NCBI RefSeq assembly: GCF_024055605.1
Contig: NZ_JAMXLX010000003.1
Coordinates: forward strand, 186,001-250,000
Source of the DNA: Ciceribacter sichuanensis
GTDB taxonomy: Bacteria > Pseudomonadota > Alphaproteobacteria > Rhizobiales > Rhizobiaceae
Direction: 5' to 3'
Length of the DNA: 64,000 nucleotides
In this document: positions 28,741 through 37,153 of the stretch, one piece after another
Layout: every line of letters starts with the position of its first letter
Position numbering within the stretch: position 1 is the stretch's first letter
Program-made: the position numbers and the translations under genes
Notes under the pieces: model-generated
The model's database searches: none
What the model saw: only the letters and a program-made list of their open reading frames with translations
What the model was told of the DNA's origin: nothing

Positions 28741-29919
28741 TTGAGCGCCGATCTCCACGCACCGCTCGGTCAGAGCCGAAAAGACCGTGGCGCACGCCGC
28801 CGTGTCCCTTTAAGCTCGCTTGCAGGCGGGCTTGCCGTTGTGGGCCTCCTCGGTCTTTCCTCCTATTCGACATTTACGCCCCTGCCGCTGACTGTGCTGC
28901 ATCAGACGGATCAGCCGGGGACGACCGATCCCGCGCCAGCGGAAGCGGCTGCGTCGAAGCCGGATGCGGCTGGTGGAATGGAGGCCAGCCGGCCGCGTTC
29001 CGGCGCCAATGTTGAGCGCACCGTTACCGAAGACGGTTCGGTGGTGACGAAGTATTCGCCCAAGGCTCGGGATGGCAAAGGTCCCGCACTGATCAGTGCG
29101 CAGGACGTTGGCCAGGATCCGCGGATGGCCTCCCTTCCCGACGAGAACCTGCTTGAGGATACGCCCGAAGGCCGTATTCCGGTGGTTGGGCCGGATGGGT
29201 TGCGGCCCATCGATCTTTATGCCCGGCCGTGGTCCGGCGCGCGCGGCACCCGTATCGCCATCGTCGTCGGGGGCATCGGCCTCAGCCAGACGGGCAGCCA
29301 GAAGGCTATCAGGGAATTGCCCCCTGAAATCACGCTGGCCTTCGCTTCAACGGGCAACAGCCTGACGCGATGGATGCAGGAGGCGCGTCGCAAGGGTCAC
29401 GAGGTCCTGCTGCAGGTGCCGTTCGAGCCAATTGATTATCCGTCTAATGATCCTGGGCGCGGTACGCTGCTGACAGGCAGGCCCGCCGATGAAAATCTGA
29501 AGAACCTGCATGAAGCCATGGCGCGGATGACCAATTATACCGGCATCATGAACTATATGGGCGGCCGGTTCCTCGCTGACGGCGAGGCGCTGGAGCCGGT
29601 GATGCGCGATATCGGCAAGCGCGGTCTGCTGTTCCTGGACGATGGGTCCACGGCACGTTCGTTGAGCGGTGATTTCGCCAAGGCGATCGGCATGCCGCAG
29701 GCCTATGGCAATCTGCTGCTCGATGGTCAACTCGACCGGCGGGCCATTCTCGACAAGCTGGACGAGCTGGAACGCATCGCGCGACGCGGCGGCGGAGCCA
29801 TCGGCACCGCCTCGGCCTTCGACGAAACGATCCTCGCAATCCGCGAATGGGCAAAGGAAGCCTCGGGCCGAGGTATCGAAATCGTCGGCGTATCCGCATT
29901 TGCGACCGATGGGGAATAA
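28741..29919 (+). CDS. Divergent polysaccharide deacetylase family protein (YibQ-like)
   Basis: A 392-residue protein that starts at TTG 28741 after GGGAGCGG. A basic N-terminus and one membrane segment ('LAGGLAVVGLLGLSS') anchor it to the inner membrane. A low-complexity Ala/Pro/Ser linker leads to the YibQ-type NodB-like domain: 'GTRIAIVVGGIGLSQTGSQK', 'GHEVLLQVPFEPIDYP' and 'YTGIMNYMGGRFLADGEAL'. In this divergent family the metal-binding residues of true deacetylases are largely missing, so enzymatic activity is doubtful. Gene order envC-ctpA-yibQ points to a role in peptidoglycan turnover or division. Confidence 0.8.
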   Translation: MSADLHAPLGQSRKDRGARRRVPLSSLAGGLAVVGLLGLSSYSTFTPLPLTVLHQTDQPGTTDPAPAEAAASKPDAAGGMEASRPRSGANVERTVTEDGSVVTKYSPKARDGKGPALISAQDVGQDPRMASLPDENLLEDTPEGRIPVVGPDGLRPIDLYARPWSGARGTRIAIVVGGIGLSQTGSQKAIRELPPEITLAFASTGNSLTRWMQEARRKGHEVLLQVPFEPIDYPSNDPGRGTLLTGRPADENLKNLHEAMARMTNYTGIMNYMGGRFLADGEALEPVMRDIGKRGLLFLDDGSTARSLSGDFAKAIGMPQAYGNLLLDGQLDRRAILDKLDELERIARRGGGAIGTASAFDETILAIREWAKEASGRGIEIVGVSAFATDGE

Positions 29920-29939
29920 TCAGAGGATGAGACGAGAAC

Positions 29940-30467
29940 ATGAGCGAGCCCAAGATCAGAGCTGAAGACCTGCCCTACCGCCCCTGCGTCGGCGTCATGG
30001 TGCTGAACCGCGCCGGCCTTGTCTGGGCAGGCCGGCGGATACCGGAAGGCAATTCGGAATATGACGGTTCGCCGATGCTCTGGCAGATGCCGCAGGGCGG
30101 TATCGACAAGGGAGAGGAGCCGCTCGCTGCCGCGATCCGGGAGCTTTACGAGGAAACCGGCATGAAGAGCGTGTCGTTCCTTGCCGAGGCCGGACGCTGG
30201 ATCAACTACGACCTTCCCCCCGCGCTGATCGGCATCGGTCTCAGGGGCAAGTATCGGGGACAGACGCAGCGCTGGTTTGCCTTCCGCTTCGAAGGCAACG
30301 AGGACGAGATCGCCATTTCGCCGCCGCCGGGCGGACACGTCGCCGAATTCGATGCCTGGGCTTGGAAGCCGATGGCCGAGCTTCCGGAGCTGATCGTTCC
30401 GTTCAAGCGTCAAGTCTATGACGAGGTCGTGGCGGAATTCTCGCATCTTGCCGGCGTTCCCGCCTGA
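29940..30467 (+). CDS. rppH: RNA pyrophosphohydrolase RppH
   Basis: Nudix hydrolase that removes pyrophosphate from the 5' end of mRNAs and so triggers RNase E decay. It is 175 residues. The Nudix box is complete: [17 protein letters not shown] followed by YEETG. N-terminal '[20 protein letters not shown]' and the internal '[13 protein letters not shown]' are RppH hallmarks. The gene follows the YibQ-like gene by 20 bases and is the last of the long plus-strand run, ended by a strong terminator. Confidence 0.93.
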   Translation: MSEPKIRAEDLPYRPCVGVMVLNRAGLVWAGRRIPEGNSEYDGSPMLWQMPQGGIDKGEEPLAAAIRELYEETGMKSVSFLAEAGRWINYDLPPALIGIGLRGKYRGQTQRWFAFRFEGNEDEIAISPPPGGHVAEFDAWAWKPMAELPELIVPFKRQVYDEVVAEFSHLAGVPA

Positions 30468-30490
30468 TCGCGATAGCGGGATCAACCAAC

Positions 30491-30527
30491 AAAAAAGGCC
30501 GGCGGTCGTTGAGACCGCCGGCCTTTT
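30491..30527. terminator. Bidirectional terminator between rppH and bfr
   Basis: A perfect 11-bp stem (GGCCGGCGGTC and its complement) with a five-base loop GTTGA, flanked by AAAAAA on the left and TTTT on the right. It can stop transcription from rppH on the plus strand and from bfr on the minus strand. Confidence 0.88.
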
Positions 30528-30557
30528 CCATATGGAATTGCGGTTCGAGACTCGCCC

Positions 30558-31043
30558 TTATTCCGCTTCGTCGGCGGAAGCCGCGTTGAGCTGGCCGTAT
30601 TTCTGTTCGCCGATCTTGGAGAGCAGTTCGAGCTGGGTTTCCAGGAAGTCGATATGGCCTTCTTCATCGGCGAGAAGGGTCTCGAACAGCTTCATCGAGA
30701 CGTAGTCGCCAGCCTCGTAACAGATGTCGCGGGACTTCTTGTAGGAGGTGCGGGCGTCGTATTCGCCGGCGAGATCGGCTTCGAGAACTTCCTTGACGTT
30801 CTGGCCGATGCGCAGCGGCGCGAGCGTCTGCAGGTTCGGATGGCCTTCGAGGAAGATGATGCGGGCAACAAGCTTGTCGGCGTGCTGCATTTCCTCGATC
30901 GATTCAGCCCGCTCCTTCTTTGCGAGCTTCAGGTAGCCCCAGTCCTCCAGCAGGCGATAATGCAGCCAGTACTGGTTTACAGCGCCGAGCTCGAGGAACA
31001 GTGCCTCGTTCAATCTTTCGATGACTTTCTTATCGCCCTTCAT
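30558..31043 (-). CDS. bfr: Bacterioferritin
   Basis: Heme-containing 24-mer that oxidises and stores iron. The 161-residue product has every expected ligand: ferroxidase residues Glu18, Glu51, His54, Glu94, Glu127 and His130, and the heme ligand Met52 (in '[12 protein letters not shown]'). The ATG ending at 31043 is the family start; the frame reaches 31082. An Irr-type iron control element lies 69 bases upstream, so repression at low iron is expected. bfd is next upstream on the same strand. Confidence 0.96.
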   Translation of the reverse strand: MKGDKKVIERLNEALFLELGAVNQYWLHYRLLEDWGYLKLAKKERAESIEEMQHADKLVARIIFLEGHPNLQTLAPLRIGQNVKEVLEADLAGEYDARTSYKKSRDICYEAGDYVSMKLFETLLADEEGHIDFLETQLELLSKIGEQKYGQLNAASADEAE

Positions 31044-31111
31044 GGTGGTGATATCCTCTACCTGTGTTGCAATGACCGGCACGAAGCTCTTAGAGCGGCC
31101 TCGTCCTCAAT

Positions 31112-31128
31112 TTTAGAATTATTCTAAT
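31112..31128 (-). promoter_or_regulatory. Irr box (iron control element) in the bfr promoter
   Basis: TTTAGAA, three bases (TTA), TTCTAAT. This matches 13 of the 14 defined positions of the rhizobial ICE/Irr consensus TTTAGAA-N3-TTCTAAA, with 6-bp perfect inverted arms. It lies between bfd and bfr in the position of the bfr core promoter. Irr is known to repress iron-storage genes in alphaproteobacteria when iron is scarce. Confidence 0.8.
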
Positions 31129-31278
31129 CCGAGATTAGGCGCACACTGCCATATTCATCCTAGAACAGCAATGCGTTTTTGGAAACGACTGTCGTCGTGG
31201 ATGCGTTCCGCATTCGGCGTTGAAATAAAACGGGATTTTATCAAAGGCGTCGCGAAAGTGATGCACGCCCCATATTGG

Positions 31279-31590
31279 TCAGGCAACCTTGCCGAGATTG
31301 CGGCGGCGCTCGAGATTGGCGAGCCTCTGCTCCTCATGGAAGCGGCGAAGGCGCTCCATGAAGTCGCACACTTTCACACCATCCGTGTTGTGAGTGGCGT
31401 GATATTCTTCGGTCGTCTTGATGATGATGTCGACCACGTTCGGGAAGCAGCCACAGCAACGGCCGCGCTTGCCCATGGCGTGATACACCTTCGCGGGCAC
31501 AATGAGCTGCCAACAGTCCTCATCAAGGAGTTCGTTGATAACGTCCCTGATTTCTTTGTCGGTGATGAAATTACAGCTACAAACCAGCAT
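31279..31590 (-). CDS. bfd: Bacterioferritin-associated ferredoxin (Bfd)
   Basis: Small [2Fe-2S] protein that binds bacterioferritin and reduces its stored iron for release. Of its 103 residues the N-terminal 60 are Bfd-like: Cys4 and Cys6 in MLVCSCNF, then Cys45-x2-Cys48 in 'RGRCCGCFP'. This is the CxC...CxxC ligand pattern, with slightly wider spacing than E. coli Bfd. The C-terminal 40 residues form a charged helix ('CDFMERLRRFHEEQRLANLE'), longer than in E. coli. It lies 235 bases upstream of bfr on the same strand. A TTGACA at 31657-31652 on the minus strand may be its -35 box. Confidence 0.9.
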   Translation of the reverse strand: MLVCSCNFITDKEIRDVINELLDEDCWQLIVPAKVYHAMGKRGRCCGCFPNVVDIIIKTTEEYHATHNTDGVKVCDFMERLRRFHEEQRLANLERRRNLGKVA

Positions 31591-31719
31591 GGTTTCGTGG
31601 ACCGGGAAACATGACTTTCAGCCCCTTCTTTCTGCAAAACCAGATGCGCATTGTCAAGAAAAGAATCCGCTCAAGAAGGTATCGCTGCGCATACCGGCCA
31701 TGCCTGATGGTGCAGGCGT

Positions 31720-34092
31720 TCAGACCGGCGGGGCTGGCGTATCGCGAGGCTCCGGCGCTGGCGGCAGATTGCCGAGAAAGGCCTTCGCGATCTCGTCGAC
31801 ATTGCGCACGAGGACATCGCGGTGGGGATGGGGAATGTCTATGCCGGCCCGCGCGAAGGCCGCATGGATATTGTGAAGCAGATCCGATTTTACGGACAGT
31901 CCGGCCGACACGTCATCGATGAAACAGCGGAGCTCGAAATCCATCGAGCTTTCCCCAAGTCCGACAAGCGGCACCGCGGGTGCGGGCTGTCTTTCGACCC
32001 TGGGGTGCTGCTCGGCCGCCTGGCGCAGAATGGATGCGACAAGCTCCAGGCCGCTGCCATGGGAAACGCTGACGGGTATGATGATGCGGCCGATGGTGGA
32101 ACTCAGCGTCATGTTCTTCACCGCGCCGGTGATGAGGTCAGCGTTCGGGACGATCACGTCGTGTCGGTCGAAGGTCTCGATCCGGGTGGAGCGGACGGAA
32201 ATCTTCTGCACGATGCCGGAATGGCCGGATACCTCGATCCAGTCTCCTTCCCTGATCGGACGTTCGGCGAGCAGGATGATGCCGGAAACGAAGTTGGAGA
32301 CCACCGCCTGCAGGCCGAAACCGATGCCGACCGAGAGCGCACCGGCAACAATTGCCAGATTGGAAAGGTCCAGCCCTGCGACCGAGACGGCGACAAGCGC
32401 CGAGAGGATCAGGCCGACATAGCCGGAACCCGTGACGACCGCGTTACGGCCGCCACTGTCGAGCCGCGTGCGCGGCAATACGGTCCTGCCGAGGAAACGC
32501 TGGAGCCATCGCGTGACGAATATGCCGAATGCGAAGACGGCCAGAAGCATGACGGCGGTGGTGACGGAGATGCGGCGGCCACCGATCTCCACACCCTCAT
32601 TCAGCAGGGTCCAGGCATCGGTCAGATCGGCGGTTCGCGCACCCCAGAGCAAGGCGAGGACCGGCAGGAGAAGGAACGTCACGAAGATGCCGACGCCGAC
32701 CGGCAGGAGCGATTGCGCGGCCGTCTCCCTGTAGCCGTTTCCGCCCAGAAGCCTGAGGAGCAGATAGACGAGGACCTTGTGCACGGTGACCGCGACGCCA
32801 GCCAGGCCGAGGGACATGATCATCGGGTCCATCGCCTCGCGGGCGATCTCGACATAGCCGACGGCGACGGATGCAATGGCGGCGCCGGTGACCAGCTGTA
32901 TCAGCCGACCGATCAGCAGCACGCCGCCATCATGCTCGTCGGAAGGGTTGGTGGGATCGTCGCGGCCGGCCTGGACGAGGATGCGGGCAAGTTGCCAGAG
33001 GCAATAGCTGCCGGCAAGCACGACAATCGCAGCCCAGATGGAGCGTGTCGCGGCGGTGAAGGTATAATCGATCTCCACCAGCTGGTTGACCGCCTCGAAC
33101 ACGACGACAATACCGAGCGCCGTACAGTAACGGCTGGCCCGCCGCGCGAGCGCGTCGTCCATCAGCAACAGCCGGCCTTCCGGCATGGAGGGTGCGAAGA
33201 TCAGATGCCCGAGCCAATAGGGCGCCACGGCGACATAAACGAGTTTCGGAAGTGCGTTGACAGCAGTCCTTGCGGAGGGCGGCACGAAATCCAGGGTCTG
33301 CAGGGCGAGCGACAAGAGGGCGGCGGCGATTGCCGTCAGGGCGAGACGCAACGCAAGGGCGCCGACCATGCCGCTATTGCGCCGGGCCAGCCGTGGATCG
33401 CGGGCCCGGTTCTCCAGCCGTCGGATCAGGGCGGGCTGGACAAGGCCGAGAATGAAAAGCGCACCCGTTATCATCGACACGGCGGCAGGCGCCCGTTCCC
33501 GCAGGAGAAGCTCCTGCCCGGGATTTCGCAGCATCGTGACGATCTCGCCATGGATGCGCGCAATGTATTCGCCGGCGTCGGAAAGAGCCGGAAGCCAGTT
33601 CGCCGGAATGAAGGGGGAGGGGCTCAGGGCGAACATCTCGGCTCGCAGCGCCTGGCGGATGAGCCTGTCGACGCCGCCGATCAGCACTTCCGACCGGCTA
33701 AAGGCCTGCCGGGCGGCAAGGATGGGTGCTTCCGCTTCGGACAGCGCGTTTGTGAGTTCGGCGCGGCGTGTGGCGCGGGATGCCGGTTCGCTCTCATCCT
33801 TTTTCGGTGCCGGGCCGAGAGCTTCCAGCTGTGCCTGGAGGCTTTCGACAGTGATGCTGCCGGCACCCATGAGTTCGAAGGCCTCGGCCCTCTGGGCGGC
33901 AAGCTCCTCACGCAGGATTTCCAGTGCTGCAGGCGAGGCGGCGCCGTTGAGGATCGCTTCCTCGGCTCGTTCTGCCGCTTCATTCCAGCGGTCCTCCCGC
34001 TCACGCAGCCCCTCCTGGGCGGAGACGATGGAGGGCAACGTGAAAAACAGGCAAAGAAGGACCGTCATCAAACGGGAGAGGCGAGGCGGCAT
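31720..34092 (-). CDS. Large MscS-family mechanosensitive channel with DUF3772 N-terminal domain
   Basis: A 790-residue inner-membrane channel with a signal peptide ('LLCLFFTLPSIVSA') and a large periplasmic N-terminal part containing heptad-like helices (DUF3772 type). About ten transmembrane segments follow, then the MscS core. The pore helix region reads 'GALSVGIGFGLQAVVSNFVS', followed by the beta domain 'ERPIREGDWIEVSGHSGIVQ' and 'DVIVPNADLITGAVKNMTLS'. Channels of this size resemble MscK/YbdG relatives that release solutes on osmotic downshock. It is near the periplasmic glucan genes, which also respond to low osmolarity; a functional link is only inferred. Confidence 0.88.
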   Translation of the reverse strand: MPPRLSRLMTVLLCLFFTLPSIVSAQEGLREREDRWNEAAERAEEAILNGAASPAALEILREELAAQRAEAFELMGAGSITVESLQAQLEALGPAPKKDESEPASRATRRAELTNALSEAEAPILAARQAFSRSEVLIGGVDRLIRQALRAEMFALSPSPFIPANWLPALSDAGEYIARIHGEIVTMLRNPGQELLLRERAPAAVSMITGALFILGLVQPALIRRLENRARDPRLARRNSGMVGALALRLALTAIAAALLSLALQTLDFVPPSARTAVNALPKLVYVAVAPYWLGHLIFAPSMPEGRLLLMDDALARRASRYCTALGIVVVFEAVNQLVEIDYTFTAATRSIWAAIVVLAGSYCLWQLARILVQAGRDDPTNPSDEHDGGVLLIGRLIQLVTGAAIASVAVGYVEIAREAMDPMIMSLGLAGVAVTVHKVLVYLLLRLLGGNGYRETAAQSLLPVGVGIFVTFLLLPVLALLWGARTADLTDAWTLLNEGVEIGGRRISVTTAVMLLAVFAFGIFVTRWLQRFLGRTVLPRTRLDSGGRNAVVTGSGYVGLILSALVAVSVAGLDLSNLAIVAGALSVGIGFGLQAVVSNFVSGIILLAERPIREGDWIEVSGHSGIVQKISVRSTRIETFDRHDVIVPNADLITGAVKNMTLSSTIGRIIIPVSVSHGSGLELVASILRQAAEQHPRVERQPAPAVPLVGLGESSMDFELRCFIDDVSAGLSVKSDLLHNIHAAFARAGIDIPHPHRDVLVRNVDEIAKAFLGNLPPAPEPRDTPAPPV

Positions 34093-34234
34093 CGATGATC
34101 TCGGGCTTTACGGGCACCCGGAACTTCTCATCTTTCCCGCGGGCCGGATATAGTCGAAGCCGCTCCGGCATCGACCTATTCCGGGCCTATTGCGTCTTCT
34201 TCGATATCCGCGGTGCTTGCCGAGATACGAAAGC

Positions 34235-35974
34235 CTACTGACCCTTGGTTTCTGTAAGCAGGCCGCTGGTGCGCAGAAGCGAGGCGAAGCGGCCGCCCTT
34301 TGCACTCAGTTCGTCATAGCCGCCCATCTCGATAATCCGTCCCTGGTCGAGGAAGAGCACGAGATCTGCCTCGCGCACCGTGGACAGGCGGTGGGCGATG
34401 ATGAAGGTCGTGCGGTCCTTGCGCAGTCGGTCGATGGCGTCTTTCACGCGCGCTTCGGTTTCCACGTCGAGCGCGCTCGTGGCTTCGTCGAGAACGAGGA
34501 TCGGAGCATTTTTCAGAATTGCGCGGGCAATCGCGATACGCTGGCGCTCGCCACCGGAGAGCCGGTTGCCGCGTTCGCCGACCACGGTCGTATAGCCGGT
34601 GAGGCGGCTTTCGATGAAGTCGGTTGCCGCTGCCGCTTCCGCCGCCTTCATCACCTCTTCCTCGGTCGCGTCTTCGCGGCCAAGGCGGATGTTTTCCTGG
34701 ATCGAGCGGTTGAGCAGGCCTGCATCCTGAAAAACGGTGGCGATCGAATGGCGCAGTGACTTGCGGGTGACGGTGGAAATGTCGGTGCCGTCGATCAGGA
34801 TCTTGCCCTTGTGGGGTACATAGACGCGCTGCAGCAGGTTGATGAGCGTGGTCTTGCCAGCTCCGGTCGGACCGACGATGGCAATGGTCTGGCCCGCCTT
34901 CACCGAGAAGGACACGTCATGGACGCCTTGTCCGGTATTGGCGAAATCGAAGGAGACGTCGCGGAACTCGACATTGCCTTTGACGTTCTGCAGTTCGACG
35001 GCGCCCGCCGGCTCCTCCCGCTCCTGGACGGCATCCTCGAGCTGGTAGAAATCCTCCAGCTTGGAGCGAGCCTCGAAGATCTGGGTTGCAAACTGGCGCA
35101 TCTGGTCGAGGCGTCCGATCAGCAGCGTGGCGAAGCCGGTGAAGGCGATGATGTCGCCGACCTTGAGTTCTCCCTGCTGGACGAGCAGCGTACCGATGAT
35201 CAGAATGATCAGCATGGAAATGGTCGAGGCGATGCGGTTCAGCGCGCTGGCGATGGCCCACCAGTCGAGTACGGGATACTGGGCGGCGAGAAGCTGCTCG
35301 GCATAGCGCTTCAGGGCGCGCGTTTCCGCTTCTATGCGGTTGTAGCTGTGCAGGACCGAGACGTTGCTGATCGAGTCGCTGACGTGGGAAAAGACGGTGT
35401 GGTAATGGCTCTCGACGGAGGCCTGCCCTTCCTTGGTCCGAGTCATTACCGTCTTGCCGATCAGAACGTAGAAGATGCTGAGGACGATCAGAACGGCGGT
35501 GAGGCGAACGTCCATGGAAAAGGCGGTCGGGATCAGCAGCGCGAGCGCCACGGCCGTCGAAAGATGGGTGCGCATGAATTCGAGCCAGAGGCCGAACAGC
35601 GTTTCGCTGGCGCGCAGCAGGGTGTGGAGCGCGTTCGAGGTGCCACGTTTCTGGTGCCAGCTCAGGGGCATGGAAATGATGCGGCCGAAGGCCTCGGTCA
35701 GGAGGTCAGCGCGGCGGCCGTGGGCAAGACGGTCGGCTTCGCGCGCGACGAGGACGAAGGCAAAGGTGTTGAAGACGCCGAAACAGCCCCAGGCGATGAG
35801 GATCATCTTCGGATCCTGCTTTTCGGAGATGGCATCGATGATGCGGCCGAAAAGAATGGGCTCGGCGATGGTGATGACGGCGAGGATGATGTTGGCGAAT
35901 ACGACCAGCGCCACCCGGAACCGATAGGTCGAGAGGTATTTGAGCGCCTTGATATAGACTTGAAACAGGGACAA
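34235..35974 (-). CDS. ndvA: Cyclic beta-1,2-glucan exporter NdvA (ChvA), ABC permease-ATPase
   Basis: Half-size ABC exporter that moves cyclic beta-1,2-glucan from cytoplasm to periplasm. The 579-residue protein starts MSLFQVYIKALKYLSTYRFR and has six transmembrane helices over the first 300 residues. The ATPase has Walker A 'GPTGAGKTT', signature 'LSGGERQR', Walker B 'ILVLDEATSALD' and the H-loop 'FIIAHRLSTV'. Overall sequence and length match NdvA/ChvA of Sinorhizobium and Agrobacterium, where mutants are defective in nodule invasion or virulence. The glucan synthase gene ndvB lies 5 kb away. It is divergent from the luxR gene. Confidence 0.93.
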   Translation of the reverse strand: MSLFQVYIKALKYLSTYRFRVALVVFANIILAVITIAEPILFGRIIDAISEKQDPKMILIAWGCFGVFNTFAFVLVAREADRLAHGRRADLLTEAFGRIISMPLSWHQKRGTSNALHTLLRASETLFGLWLEFMRTHLSTAVALALLIPTAFSMDVRLTAVLIVLSIFYVLIGKTVMTRTKEGQASVESHYHTVFSHVSDSISNVSVLHSYNRIEAETRALKRYAEQLLAAQYPVLDWWAIASALNRIASTISMLIILIIGTLLVQQGELKVGDIIAFTGFATLLIGRLDQMRQFATQIFEARSKLEDFYQLEDAVQEREEPAGAVELQNVKGNVEFRDVSFDFANTGQGVHDVSFSVKAGQTIAIVGPTGAGKTTLINLLQRVYVPHKGKILIDGTDISTVTRKSLRHSIATVFQDAGLLNRSIQENIRLGREDATEEEVMKAAEAAAATDFIESRLTGYTTVVGERGNRLSGGERQRIAIARAILKNAPILVLDEATSALDVETEARVKDAIDRLRKDRTTFIIAHRLSTVREADLVLFLDQGRIIEMGGYDELSAKGGRFASLLRTSGLLTETKGQ

Positions 35975-36300
35975 TTGCGTTCTCTCGTCGGTAAACCGCT
36001 ATCCTCTTACAGCTTCAAGCGCTTTTCAGGCGTCAAGGCAAGAGGAGTGCTGGAAACCGGGGCAAATGGTTGCGCTGCCGGAGCAGGCAGACTTGAGGAA
36101 GATCTGCCGTATTGAGGGCTGGCGGCGGATTTTGGTTGGTTAGTTCCGGCTGGAATGGCTAGATTTCGGATATCGAATTTAAATGCCTCCTAACCAGATA
36201 TGGTAGCAAATGGTTTACATCGTGCCGGACGGGCGCAAGACAAACGCGAAAGCTATGGCTTTTTCGTGATGTTGCGGCTTCGGCGGTCTTGGGGGTTCAT
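35975..36300. other. Divergent intergenic region between ndvA and luxR
   Basis: A stretch of 326 bases without a gene, holding the promoters of both neighbours. On the minus strand TTGACG (36036-36031) with a weak TGTAAG-like element about 19 bases on could serve ndvA. For luxR, TTTACA at 36214-36219 is a possible -35 box without a good -10 partner. An AT-rich patch around 36165-36185 contains GATATC and TTTAAA. I see no RNA gene and no clear lux box. Confidence 0.4.
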
Positions 36301-37041
36301 GTGAGTGTCAATCAGATAATCCAGTTCCTGGTCGTTGCTGACGAATGCAGGTCACCGGAAGAAGTTGTCGTCGAGCTGGAGAAGCTTCTCCGCGTTTATC
36401 GTTTTGATTATTATGGTCTTTTGCGTCATCCAAAGCCGCATGAGAACCCGATGAAACTGGTGCTGGTCGGGCGGTGGCCGGATCGCTGGCCGGAAACGTA
36501 CATCGCCAAGAAATTCGTGCTGATCGATCCGACGATCCGCTACCTTGCGCAGGCGCAGAAGGGTTTCCGCTGGCGCGATACCATTGTCGCCTTCCGCAAT
36601 GACCCGCATCGCAAGCGCATGGAGCGCATGATGGGCGAATCAATTCGATTCGGCCTTGAGGACGGATATATCTTCCCGATCCATGGACGTCAGGGCCTGC
36701 TTGGCAACATGACGCTCGGTGGCAAGCCGGTCGATCTTTCGCCCGTGGAAATGTCGCTTTTCGATGCAGTTGCCAAGAAGGCCTTCTGGCGTCTGCTCGA
36801 ACTGAAGAAGGACACCGAGGAACTGGACGCGGCTGCCAGCGTCGATACCAAGATGACGCGTCGAGAGATGGAAGTTCTCAACTATCTCGCCGACGGAATG
36901 ACCTCGAACGAGATCAGCAAGGTCCTGCAGATATCCAACCACACGGTCGACTGGTACATGAACGGCATCCAGGACAAGCTCAACGCCAAGAACCGCCAGC
37001 ATGTCGTCGCGCTGGCTCTCAGGCTCGGCCTCATCACCTGA
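36301..37041 (+). CDS. LuxR-family regulator with autoinducer-binding domain (LuxR solo)
   Basis: Transcription factor of 246 residues. The N-terminal autoinducer domain keeps the residues that bind acyl-homoserine lactone in TraR: Trp63 and Tyr67 (in 'RWPETYIAKK'), Asp76-Pro77 (in 'LIDPTIRY') and Trp91 (in 'KGFRWRD'), with TraR-like spacing. The C-terminal GerE helix-turn-helix is 'LADGMTSNEISKVLQISNHT', followed by 'NAKNRQHVVALALRLGL'. I chose GTG 36301, which has GGGGG just upstream; TTG 36289 is an alternative. No luxI-type synthase is in the window, so it is a solo. It lies between ndvA (divergent) and pyc. Confidence 0.88.
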   Translation: MSVNQIIQFLVVADECRSPEEVVVELEKLLRVYRFDYYGLLRHPKPHENPMKLVLVGRWPDRWPETYIAKKFVLIDPTIRYLAQAQKGFRWRDTIVAFRNDPHRKRMERMMGESIRFGLEDGYIFPIHGRQGLLGNMTLGGKPVDLSPVEMSLFDAVAKKAFWRLLELKKDTEELDAAASVDTKMTRREMEVLNYLADGMTSNEISKVLQISNHTVDWYMNGIQDKLNAKNRQHVVALALRLGLIT

Positions 37042-37153
37042 TACGGGTAATTTTTCGACGAAACGGCGCAGATGGGGCTTGCTCCGGACGACAGGTTATG
37101 AAGATATTTCGCAGTTGCAAAAAAGCACTGGCCTGTCGTTTGAGGAGACCGAT

